Origin: Lachnospiraceae bacterium UBA3845
GTDB taxonomy: Bacteria > Bacillota > Clostridia > Lachnospirales > Lachnospiraceae
Length of the DNA: 25,454 nucleotides
Direction of reading: 5' to 3'
Assembly (NCBI GenBank): GCA_002392705.1
Contig: DGHP01000078.1
Coordinates: 1-25,454 of the forward strand
Shown: piece after piece, positions 8,484 to 15,786 of the stretch
How the letters are laid out: every line of letters starts with the position of its first letter
Numbering within the stretch: position 1 is the first letter of the stretch
Program-made: the position numbers and the translations under genes
The notes under the pieces: generated by a model
Told to the model about the DNA's origin: nothing
Databases searched by the model: none
Seen by the model: the letters and a program-made list of their open reading frames with translations, nothing else

Positions 8484-9638
8484 GTGAATGAATTGAGCGG
8501 AAAATATACTCTGATTACAACAGACGGAAGAGCAAAAAGGGGGCAGCTGGAGACAGTACATGGTACGGTTCAGACCCCGGTTTTCATGAATGTCGGAACC
8601 GCGGCGGTCATAAAGGGGGCCGTTTCCACGGATGACCTGCGCCAGATCGGAACCCAGATCGAGCTGTCGAATACCTATCACATGCATGTGCGCACGGGGG
8701 ACGAGGCAGTCAAAAAACTGGGCGGACTTCATAAATTCATGAACTGGGACAGACCGATCCTGACGGATTCAGGCGGCTTCCAGGTTTTCTCCCTCGCTTC
8801 CCTGCGGAAGATCAGGGAGGAGGGCGTCACCTTTCATTCCCACGTGGACGGCCGGATCATCTTCATGGGGCCGGAGCAGTCCATGCAGATCCAGTCGAAT
8901 CTGGCGTCCACGATCGCCATGGCCTTCGATGAGTGTCCCTCCGCCAGGGCGGAGCGCGGCTATGTGGAGAAATCCGCCGACCGGACCTATCGCTGGCTGG
9001 TCCGCTGCAGAGATGAGATGAAGCGGCTCAACAGCCTGGAGGATACGATCAACCGGGAGCAGATGCTGTTCGGAATCAACCAGGGCGCTGTCTATGAAGA
9101 TATCCGGACCAGCCACGCGGACCGCATCGCGGAGCTTGACCTTGACGGCTACGCGGTAGGAGGCCTGGCGGTCGGCGAAACCCATGAGGAGATGTACCAC
9201 ATTCTCGACGTGACGGTTCCCCGCCTTCCGCTGAATAAACCGGTTTATCTGATGGGAGTGGGAACTCCGGTCAATATCGTGGAGGGCGTATACCGGGGCG
9301 TCGATTTCTTCGACTGCGTCTATCCGTCCAGAAACGGCCGCCACGGTCATGTCTATACCCACCGCGGGAAGATCAATCTTTTCAATGCGAAATACACCTT
9401 CGATGAAAGCCCCATCGAGGAAGGCTGCGGCTGCCCTGCCTGCAGGAGCTATACCAGAGCCTACATCCATCACCTCTTTAAGGCGAAGGAGATGCTGGGC
9501 ATGCGGCTCTGCGTCCTCCATAACCTGTATTTCTACAACCATCTGATGGAGGAGATCCGCGGGGCGATCGAGGAGCATCGCTATGAATCCTTCCGGAAGG
9601 ACTGGATTGAGAGATACGAGTCCGGGAGCGGGGACTGA
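8484..9638 (+). CDS. tgt: tRNA-guanine transglycosylase (queuine tRNA-ribosyltransferase)
   Basis: Exchanges guanine-34 of Asn, Asp, His and Tyr tRNAs for the queuosine precursor preQ1. The product is about 384 residues, the usual bacterial length. It shows TDSGGFQVFSL (substrate-binding loop and general acid/base Asp), GGLAVGE, the nucleophile region FFDCVYPSRNGRHG (Asp at about residue 277), and the zinc site CGCPAC with a later HN. The start is uncertain: GTG at 8484 has no clear ribosome site, whereas TTG at 8493 (giving MSGKYTL) sits 8 bases after GGAG (8481-8484), so the true product may be three residues shorter. It is followed by yajC, a commonly conserved pair, but 183 bases away and with a separate yajC promoter. 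The last codons are part of a degenerate repeat. Confidence 0.95.
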   Translation: MNELSGKYTLITTDGRAKRGQLETVHGTVQTPVFMNVGTAAVIKGAVSTDDLRQIGTQIELSNTYHMHVRTGDEAVKKLGGLHKFMNWDRPILTDSGGFQVFSLASLRKIREEGVTFHSHVDGRIIFMGPEQSMQIQSNLASTIAMAFDECPSARAERGYVEKSADRTYRWLVRCRDEMKRLNSLEDTINREQMLFGINQGAVYEDIRTSHADRIAELDLDGYAVGGLAVGETHEEMYHILDVTVPRLPLNKPVYLMGVGTPVNIVEGVYRGVDFFDCVYPSRNGRHGHVYTHRGKINLFNAKYTFDESPIEEGCGCPACRSYTRAYIHHLFKAKEMLGMRLCVLHNLYFYNHLMEEIRGAIEEHRYESFRKDWIERYESGSGD

Positions 9639-9731
9639 GAGACACGGGTCCGGAAGCAGGAACCGGAAGATGCCCGGAAGCAGCAACATGGACAGCGGGA
9701 CAGGTCCGCTGCCGCAGACCGGGAGCGGTAC
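9611..9731 (+). repeat. Degenerate short repeats starting in the tgt 3' end
   Basis: The 28 bases 9611-9638, the last codons and stop of tgt, are repeated at 9639-9666 with 21 of 28 identities; all seven differences are transitions. The core CCGGRAGCRG recurs at 9622, 9650, 9674 and 9719. The stretch has no gene. Confidence 0.6.
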
Positions 9732-9751
9732 GGAGAAGGCTGAGAAAGCGC

Positions 9752-9780
9752 TTGCCTGAACCGGTAAAAGTGTGTATTAT
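9752..9780 (+). promoter_or_regulatory. Predicted sigma-A promoter for yajC
   Basis: TTGCCT (9752-9757), a 17-base spacer and TATTAT (9775-9780), 41 bases ahead of the yajC start. Confidence 0.6.
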
Positions 9781-9821
9781 TAGAAAGGTATTTTCTTCAG
9801 AAAAATCAGGAGGAACAGAAT

Positions 9822-10157
9822 ATGAGCTTACTTGAAGCAGGCGCGGCCGCGGCAGGCGGCGGAATGATCATGATGGTTGCCTATGTGGCGATTATCTTCG
9901 GCGCCATGTATTTCTTCGCGATCAGGCCGCAGAAGAAGGAACAGAAGAGATTGAGCGCCATGCTTTCCCAGATGGAGGTAGGGGACGTAGTCGTTACGAC
10001 CAGCGGCTTTTACGGAATCGTTATTTCCGTATCCGAGCAGGACTGCATCGTAGAGTTCGGCAACAATAAAAACTGCCGGATCCCGATGAGAAAAAGCGCG
10101 ATCGCCGAGATCGAGAAGGCTTCCGACGGCGTGGCCGAAGCTCCTTCCGGCAAATAA
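9822..10157 (+). CDS. yajC: Preprotein translocase subunit YajC
   Basis: Small membrane protein that associates with SecDF-YidC at the Sec translocon. The 111-residue chain has a short glycine-rich N-terminus, one transmembrane helix (about residues 12-33, MIMMVAYVAIIFGAMYFFAI), the family hallmark RPQKKEQKR just after it, and the cytoplasmic domain with VGDVVVTTSGFYGIV. AGGAGG sits about 9 bases before the ATG. It has its own promoter and is followed by a terminator, so it is a single-gene unit here. secD and secF, which often follow yajC, are absent from the window. Confidence 0.93.
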   Translation: MSLLEAGAAAAGGGMIMMVAYVAIIFGAMYFFAIRPQKKEQKRLSAMLSQMEVGDVVVTTSGFYGIVISVSEQDCIVEFGNNKNCRIPMRKSAIAEIEKASDGVAEAPSGK

Positions 10158-10268
10158 GCGGCAGGAGAAGCGCTTCCTGTCCGGGGTGCAGGATGATATC
10201 GTCCCTGCCCGTCCGGGGTCAGGGGAGCGGACATGCGAAGCTGTGATGTAACAATGAAACAACAGAAA

Positions 10269-10295
10269 GGCTGCCATAAGGATGGCAGCCTTTTT
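10269..10295. terminator. Intrinsic terminator between yajC and the Lrp-type regulator gene
   Basis: A perfect 9-bp stem GGCTGCCAT/ATGGCAGCC with loop AAGG is followed by T5 on the plus strand. On the minus strand the tail is only partly U-rich, so it is a good yajC terminator and a weaker one for the convergent gene. Confidence 0.8.
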
Positions 10296-10326
10296 GTCAG
10301 GGCTTGTGTCAGGAAGAAATCCGCTC

Positions 10327-10782
10327 TCAGCGCTCGACCTCGAAGCCGGAGGAGTGGATATTCTTGACAGTTCGCAGTACATAATGGGTTCTGGTAAGCC
10401 GGACACCCGGATAATCCTTGATCCGGTTGTGGATCTGCTCAAGGTGATCCGATGAGCGGCAGCAGATTTTAAGCATAAAATCGAATTCGCCTGTGAGATA
10501 ATAGCAGGCGATAATGTTGGGATCCAGATTGACCTGGCTGATGAATTCGTCGTTATAGCGCGGATGCTCCATGCCGATCTCCATCAGAACCGTAATGTCG
10601 TTCCCCAGCTTGGAATCGTCCGTTATGACGGTATAGGACTGGATCAGGCCCGATTTTTCCATCTTCTTGATGCGCTCAATGACGGTGGATACGGACAGAT
10701 GGATGGTTTTACTGATATCGGATGCGGTCTGTCTCGCGTTTTGTTTCAGCTCGGTCAGAATCTGAAAATCAAGATTGTCCAT
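10327..10782 (-). CDS. Lrp/AsnC family transcriptional regulator
   Basis: A 151-residue DNA-binding protein. The N-terminal winged helix-turn-helix (about residues 3-52, with NARQTASDISKTIHLSVSTV and the IKKMEKSGLIQSYTV wing) is followed by the RAM/AsnC ligand domain (about 65-140, with YYLTGEFDFMLKI and ending near THYVLRT). Members of this family sense amino acids and act as dimers or octamers. It is transcribed divergently from ilvD-ilvB across a 256-bp AT-rich intergenic region. Control of branched-chain amino acid synthesis, and of itself, is a reasonable inference but not shown. A TGTTATAAT extended -10 on its strand precedes it. Confidence 0.9.
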   Translation of the reverse strand: MDNLDFQILTELKQNARQTASDISKTIHLSVSTVIERIKKMEKSGLIQSYTVITDDSKLGNDITVLMEIGMEHPRYNDEFISQVNLDPNIIACYYLTGEFDFMLKICCRSSDHLEQIHNRIKDYPGVRLTRTHYVLRTVKNIHSSGFEVER

Positions 10783-10851
10783 AGTGGTTTTACCTGCCTT
10801 CGTTTTTTCGCTCTGATACGTGGTTCCTTAGATTTTGTGAACCGCTTCGTT

Positions 10852-10860
10852 ATTATAACA
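10852..10860 (-). promoter_or_regulatory. Extended -10 promoter element for the Lrp-type gene
   Basis: TGTTATAAT on the minus strand is a perfect extended -10. No good -35 is visible, as is usual for extended -10 promoters. The start would fall about 65 bases before the ATG; the short leader has GGTTC/GAACC arms. Confidence 0.5.
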
Positions 10861-10898
10861 TAATATTTTCAGTTTTAGTTGAAAAAAATAAAAAATTA

Positions 10899-10926
10899 TT
10901 TTAAGATGTTCCTGATTTGCTACTAT
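10899..10926 (+). promoter_or_regulatory. Possible promoter for ilvD-ilvB
   Basis: TGCTACTAT (10918-10926) is an extended -10, with TTTTAA (10899-10904) 16 bases upstream inside an A/T tract. The -10 is also the left arm of a 9-bp inverted repeat, TACTATTCA (10921-10929) and TGAATAGTA (10975-10983), which could be an operator for the divergent Lrp-type protein. Confidence 0.4.
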
Positions 10927-11038
10927 TCATCGCCTGTTTGAAATCAGGTTCCGGTTCGCCGCGCCTGCACATCGTGAATAGTAACACTGTTTTGTGGGAA
11001 GGGCAGTCAGGAGAAAGGCCAGTCAGGAGGATTGAAAA

Positions 11039-12712
11039 ATGAAAAGTGATGCAGTAAAGAGCGGAGTGCAGCAGGCCCCGCACAGATCTCTGTTCAACGC
11101 GCTGGGTTTCACCCGTGAAGAGCTGAACAGGCCCCTCGTCGGCATCGTGAGCTCCTATAATGAGATTGTCCCGGGGCATATGAATCTGGACAAGATCGTG
11201 GAAGCCGTAAAGATGGGCGTCGCCATGGCCGGAGGCGTACCGCGGGTATTTCCTGCCATCGCTGTCTGCGACGGCATCGCCATGGGACATGAAGGCATGA
11301 AGTATTCTCTTGTCACCAGGGATCTGATCGCCGATTCAACAGAGTGCATGGCGAAGGCCCATCAGTTTGACGCTCTCGTCATGATCCCCAACTGCGACAA
11401 GAATGTTCCCGGCCTTCTGATGGCGGCCGCCCGGATCAACGTGCCGACCATCTTTGTATCCGGCGGTCCCATGCTTGCCGGGCATGTCGGCGGGAGAAAG
11501 AGATCTCTCTCTTCCATATTTGAGGCGGTCGGAGAGTACACCGCAGGGAAGATTACGGATGAGCAGCTGCTGGAATATGAACGCAAAGTCTGTCCGACCT
11601 GCGGAAGCTGTTCGGGCATGTATACTGCCAACAGCATGAACTGCCTGACGGAAGTGATCGGCATGGGACTGTCCGGGAACGGTACGATTCCGGCGGTTTA
11701 TTCCGACAGGATCCGCCTGGCGAAGCAGGCCGGCATGCAGGTTATGGAACTGCTGCGCCGGGATATCCGTCCGCGCGACATCATGACGAAGGAATCGATC
11801 ATGAACGCTCTGACGGTCGACATGGCGCTGGGCTGTTCCACCAATACCATGCTCCATCTTCCGGCCATCGCCCATGAAGCGGGCGTGGAGATCGACGTGG
11901 ACATCGCCAACGAAGTGTCCGAGCGCACTCCGAATCTCTGCCATCTTGCGCCGGCAGGCCCGCATTATATGGAAGAACTCAATGAGGCCGGCGGCGTCTA
12001 TGCGGTTATGAAGGAGCTGACAAAGAAGAATCTCCTGAATCTCGACTGCATGACCTGCACCGGCAAAACTGTGGGAGAAAATATCAGCGGCGCTGAGAAC
12101 CTTGACCATGAAATCATCCGTCCGATTGAGAATCCCTATTCCGAGACGGGCGGACTTGCCGCGCTGAAGGGCAATCTGGCGCCGGATTCCGGAATCGTGA
12201 AACGTTCAGCCGTTGTTCCGGAGATGATGGTTCACGAAGGACCGGCCAGGGTCTTCGACTGTGAGGAGGATGCCATCGAGGCGATTCTGGGCGGACAGAT
12301 TCATCCTGGCGATGTGGTGGTCATCCGCTACGAAGGTCCCAAGGGCGGCCCCGGCATGAGAGAGATGCTCAATCCGACCTCCGCGATCGCGGGCATGGGT
12401 CTGGGCAGCACGGTTGCCCTGATTACAGACGGACGTTTCTCAGGAGCTTCCAGGGGCGCTTCCATCGGACATGTCTCCCCTGAGGCTGCTGTAGGAGGCC
12501 CGATCGCCCTGGTGCAGGAGGGAGACCGGATCTTTATCGATATCCCGAACCATAAGCTGGAGCTGAAGGTCTCCGATGAGGAGCTCGCGGCGCGCAGAGC
12601 GGCGTGGACACCCAGAAAGCCCAGTATCACGGACGGATATCTTGCCCGCTACGCGGCCCTTGTCACCAGCGGAAACCGCGGCGCGGTGCTGAAAGTGCCG
12701 GGGCAGGATTGA
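11039..12712 (+). CDS. ilvD: Dihydroxy-acid dehydratase
   Basis: Iron-sulfur dehydratase that turns 2,3-dihydroxy-isovalerate and 2,3-dihydroxy-3-methylvalerate into the 2-keto acids of valine and isoleucine synthesis. The 557-residue length is typical. It has Cys119 in [10 protein letters not shown] and Cys191 in [13 protein letters not shown], both cluster ligands in the family. The C-terminal half has [12 protein letters not shown] and [15 protein letters not shown]. At the first-cysteine position of [2Fe-2S] members it reads VPGHMNL, with no Cys, which resembles the oxygen-labile [4Fe-4S] E. coli type. The ATG follows AGGAGG by 8 bases. That site is the second of two CAGTCAGGAG direct repeats (11004-11013 and 11020-11029). 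ilvB follows after 18 bases. Confidence 0.96.
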   Translation: MKSDAVKSGVQQAPHRSLFNALGFTREELNRPLVGIVSSYNEIVPGHMNLDKIVEAVKMGVAMAGGVPRVFPAIAVCDGIAMGHEGMKYSLVTRDLIADSTECMAKAHQFDALVMIPNCDKNVPGLLMAAARINVPTIFVSGGPMLAGHVGGRKRSLSSIFEAVGEYTAGKITDEQLLEYERKVCPTCGSCSGMYTANSMNCLTEVIGMGLSGNGTIPAVYSDRIRLAKQAGMQVMELLRRDIRPRDIMTKESIMNALTVDMALGCSTNTMLHLPAIAHEAGVEIDVDIANEVSERTPNLCHLAPAGPHYMEELNEAGGVYAVMKELTKKNLLNLDCMTCTGKTVGENISGAENLDHEIIRPIENPYSETGGLAALKGNLAPDSGIVKRSAVVPEMMVHEGPARVFDCEEDAIEAILGGQIHPGDVVVIRYEGPKGGPGMREMLNPTSAIAGMGLGSTVALITDGRFSGASRGASIGHVSPEAAVGGPIALVQEGDRIFIDIPNHKLELKVSDEELAARRAAWTPRKPSITDGYLARYAALVTSGNRGAVLKVPGQD

Positions 12713-12730
12713 GATACACGGAGGCCTTAT

Positions 12731-14443
12731 ATGAAACTGAACGGTTCACAGATCCTGATTGAGTGCCTGAAGGAGCAGGGGGTGGATACCATCTTCGGCT
12801 ATCCGGGCGGCGCCATCCTGAATGTTTACGACGAGCTGTACAGGCATAAGGAGATCAGGCATATCCTGACCTCCCATGAGCAGGGGGCTTCCCATGCGGC
12901 TGACGGCTACGCCAGGGCGACGGGGAAGGTCGGCGTGTGCTTCGCGACTTCCGGGCCGGGCGCCACCAATCTGGTCACCGGCATCGCGACGGCCTACATG
13001 GACTCCGTTCCGCTCGTCGCGGTCACCTGCAATGTAGGCATCTCCCTTCTCGGAAGGGATTCCTTCCAGGAGGTGGATATCTACGATATCACCATGCCCA
13101 TCACCAAGCACAATTTCATTGTCAAGGATATTCATCAGCTGGCGGATACTGTCCGCCGGGCTTTCCGCATCGCGAAGGAGGGCCGTCCGGGGCCGGTCCT
13201 GATCGACCTGACGAAAAATGTCACCGCCGACCAGACCGAATATGAACCCGTGACACCTGCACCGATCCTTCCATATACGGATGCCATCAGCAGCGGGGAC
13301 CTTGCGCTTGCCGCGGAGATGATCCGGGACGCAAAAAAGCCGGTTGTTTTCGTGGGCGGCGGCGCGGTGATCTCCAATGCCCAGGAAGAGCTGAAAGAGT
13401 TTGTCAGCGCCCTGCAGGCGCCGGTCTGCGATTCCCTTATGGGAAAAGGTGCATTTCCCGGAACGGATCCCCTCTACCTCGGCATGCTGGGCATGCACGG
13501 GACCAAAGCTTCCAACCTGACGGTTTCCCACAGCGACCTGCTGGTGGTGGTCGGCGCCCGTTTTTCGGACCGCGTGATCGGGAATCCGAAACAGTTCGCC
13601 AGAGGGGCGAAGATTCTGCAGATTGATATCGATCCGGCCGAGATCAATAAAAATATCCGCGTGGACCTGAGCATCATCGGCGACGTGAAGGAAGTATTAA
13701 AGCGCCTGACCCCGATGATCGGGAAGAACGACCACAGCCAGTGGATCGCGGAATCCCTCGGCATCGCTGAGAATCATCCGCTCAAATACGACCGGAGCCG
13801 GCTCAGCGGCCCCTTTATTATGGAAGAGGTCTACCGTCTGACGGACGGGGACGCGAGAATCGTCACGGAGGTCGGACAGCACCAGATGTGGGCTGCCCAG
13901 TATTTCCGTTACAAGGAGCCCCATCAGCTCTTTACTTCGGGCGGTCTCGGAACCATGGGATACGGGCTCGGCGCCGCGATCGGCGTGAAGACCGGCCGCC
14001 CGGACAAGATCGTTGTCAATGTGGCCGGCGACGGATGCCTGCGCATGAATATGAACGAACTGGCAACGGCCGCCCGTTACAACATTCCCGTGATCGAGCT
14101 TGTGATGGACAATCATGTTCTGGGGATGGTGCACCAGTGGCAGGAACTTTTTTACGGCGGACGTTATTCCCATACCATCTTCTCGGACAAGGTGGATTAT
14201 GTGAAGCTGGCGGAGGCGATGGGCTGCGCGGCCTTCCGCGTCACGCAGAAGGAGGAGTTCGAACCCGTTTTCCGCAGAGCGCTTGAGCTGAACGGACCGG
14301 TCCTGATCGACTGCATCATCGACGAGGATGACAAGGTCTTCCCGATGGTTCCCGCGGGGCATGCGATTTCCGAGGTATTTGACCAGGATGACCTGGAGGG
14401 GAAGCGTTCCACTGCCCGGACCAAGAAAAAGGATGAGATCTGA
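12731..14443 (+). CDS. ilvB: Acetolactate synthase large (catalytic) subunit
   Basis: ThDP- and FAD-dependent acetohydroxyacid synthase: two pyruvates give acetolactate, or pyruvate plus 2-ketobutyrate gives acetohydroxybutyrate, the entry to valine/leucine and isoleucine. The 570 residues show YPGGAILNVYDELYRH, the ThDP-activating Glu50 in LTSHEQGASHAADGYARA, ATSGPGATNLVTGIA, and the ThDP/Mg site near residues 432-461 (GDGCLRMNMNELATA through DNHVLGM). WQELFYGGRYSHT marks the biosynthetic type rather than catabolic AlsS. It sits 18 bases after ilvD with GGAGG upstream, so it is in the same operon. A terminator follows within 10 bases, so no ilvN regulatory subunit gene is in this operon. Confidence 0.95.
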   Translation: MKLNGSQILIECLKEQGVDTIFGYPGGAILNVYDELYRHKEIRHILTSHEQGASHAADGYARATGKVGVCFATSGPGATNLVTGIATAYMDSVPLVAVTCNVGISLLGRDSFQEVDIYDITMPITKHNFIVKDIHQLADTVRRAFRIAKEGRPGPVLIDLTKNVTADQTEYEPVTPAPILPYTDAISSGDLALAAEMIRDAKKPVVFVGGGAVISNAQEELKEFVSALQAPVCDSLMGKGAFPGTDPLYLGMLGMHGTKASNLTVSHSDLLVVVGARFSDRVIGNPKQFARGAKILQIDIDPAEINKNIRVDLSIIGDVKEVLKRLTPMIGKNDHSQWIAESLGIAENHPLKYDRSRLSGPFIMEEVYRLTDGDARIVTEVGQHQMWAAQYFRYKEPHQLFTSGGLGTMGYGLGAAIGVKTGRPDKIVVNVAGDGCLRMNMNELATAARYNIPVIELVMDNHVLGMVHQWQELFYGGRYSHTIFSDKVDYVKLAEAMGCAAFRVTQKEEFEPVFRRALELNGPVLIDCIIDEDDKVFPMVPAGHAISEVFDQDDLEGKRSTARTKKKDEI

Positions 14444-14446
14444 TAT

Positions 14447-14480
14447 AAAAAATCAGGAGCGGCGGGCTCCTGATTTTTTT
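14447..14480 (+). terminator. Intrinsic terminator of ilvD-ilvB
   Basis: Stem ATCAGGAGC/GCTCCTGAT (14452-14460 with 14466-14474, loop GGCGG), extended by A/T pairs from the flanking A and T runs; T7 follows. Confidence 0.88.
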
Positions 14481-14560
14481 CTTGCATTCATTGTGGAGAA
14501 GTGCTAATGTTTATGCGTTATGGCGAATTCACACTTTAACGCACTGAAGTATGACTGATC

Positions 14561-14576
14561 GCAGAAGGACTTCTGC
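14561..14576. other. Palindrome upstream of serC
   Basis: GCAGAAG-GA-CTTCTGC, a perfect 7+7 palindrome, lies 32 bases before the serC start in an otherwise featureless 128-bp region. It could be an operator or a short hairpin. I found no convincing promoter for serC. Confidence 0.35.
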
Positions 14577-14608
14577 ATGACGCGTGCGGATGACACAGGG
14601 AGGATTCT

Positions 14609-15691
14609 ATGAGCAGAGTTTATAATTTTTCCGCAGGACCGGCAGTGCTGCCGGAAGAGGTACTCAGGCAGGCAGCGGAGGAGATGCTGGATTACAGGGG
14701 AAGCGGCATGAGCGTCATGGAGATGAGCCACCGTTCATCCGTATTCCAGGGCATTATCGATGAGGCTGAGGCTGATCTCAGGGACCTGCTGCAGATACCT
14801 GACAGCTATAAAGTCATGTTCCTGAACGGATCCGCCCACCACCAGTTTGCGGCAGTCTGCATGAATCTGATGAAAAACCGGAAAGCGGATTATATCATCA
14901 CCGGACAGTGGGCAAAGAAAGCCTTCCAGGAAGGAAAAAAGTACGGCGAAGCGGTCGCCGTGGCCTCCTCGGAGGATAAGACTTTTTCCTATATCCCGGA
15001 CTGCTCGGACCTTCCGATCGACGACGACGCGGATTTTGTCTATATCTGTGAAAATAATACCATCTACGGAACAAAATACTGGCAGCTGCCGGATACGAAG
15101 GGGAAGATCCTTGTCGCCGACGTTTCGTCCTGCTTCCTCTCCGAGCCCATGGACGTAACGAAATACGGAGTCATCTACGGCGGCGTCCAGAAGAATATCG
15201 GTCCTGCCGGCATGACCATCAATATCGTGCGCGAAGATCTGATCACGGACGATGTCCTGGACTGCACGCCGACAGTCATGAAGTGGAAGACCCAGGCGGA
15301 CGCGGGCTCTCTCTACAACACCCCCAACTGCTGGGATATCTATATCTGCGGCCTGGTATTTAAATGGCTGAAGAAGAACGGCGGCCTTGAAGGCATGAAG
15401 GCCGTTAATGAAAAGAAAGCGGCCCTGCTGTACGATTATCTTGATTCCTCCAGGCTGTTCAGAGGGACCGTTGTCAAAAAAGACAGATCCCTGATGAATG
15501 TTCCTTTTGTTACCGGGGACAAGGAGAAGGACGCCGCTTTCATCAAAAAAGCGCAGGAGGCAGGCTTTGTGAACCTGAAGGGCCACAGGAGCGTGGGCGG
15601 CATGAGAGCCTCCATCTACAACGCCATGCCTGTTGAGGGAGTGGAAAAGCTTGTTGCTTTCATGAAGGACTATGAAGCCGAAAATATCTGA
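14609..15691 (+). CDS. serC: Phosphoserine aminotransferase
   Basis: PLP enzyme converting 3-phosphohydroxypyruvate and glutamate to phosphoserine and 2-oxoglutarate, the second step of serine synthesis. The 360-residue length is standard. The N-terminus is the family signature (YNFSAGPAVLPEEVL, then EMSHRSSVF). The PLP-binding lysine is Lys195 in YGGVQKNIGPAG, preceded by the DVSSCFLSEP strand. The C-terminus has GHRSVGGMRASIYNAMP, which binds the substrate phosphate. GGGAGG lies about 7 bases before the ATG. serA follows after 95 bases that contain a strong hairpin, so the two are probably one transcript. Confidence 0.96.
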   Translation: MSRVYNFSAGPAVLPEEVLRQAAEEMLDYRGSGMSVMEMSHRSSVFQGIIDEAEADLRDLLQIPDSYKVMFLNGSAHHQFAAVCMNLMKNRKADYIITGQWAKKAFQEGKKYGEAVAVASSEDKTFSYIPDCSDLPIDDDADFVYICENNTIYGTKYWQLPDTKGKILVADVSSCFLSEPMDVTKYGVIYGGVQKNIGPAGMTINIVREDLITDDVLDCTPTVMKWKTQADAGSLYNTPNCWDIYICGLVFKWLKKNGGLEGMKAVNEKKAALLYDYLDSSRLFRGTVVKKDRSLMNVPFVTGDKEKDAAFIKKAQEAGFVNLKGHRSVGGMRASIYNAMPVEGVEKLVAFMKDYEAENI

Positions 15692-15718
15692 TCATCGGTC
15701 GGATGCTTTCTGAAATAT

Positions 15719-15761
15719 CTCTCAGACGCGTTTACCGTGGCGGAAACAGCGTTCTGCAGAG
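15719..15761 (+). other. Strong RNA hairpin between serC and serA
   Basis: 15719-15733 pairs with 15744-15761 over 15 bp (CTCT, CAGA, CGC and GTTT with AAAC, GCG, TCTG and AGAG), with three single-base bulges all on the 3' side and a 10-nt loop. There is no T-run, so it is not a terminator; mRNA processing or stability within the operon is more likely. Confidence 0.5.
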
Positions 15762-15786
15762 CTGAACCTGAGGAAAGGAAGAAAAA

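Noticed and set aside
14444..14608. serC promoter such as TTGCAT-17-TAATGT
   Set aside because: Both boxes match consensus at only about half of positions, so I did not call it.
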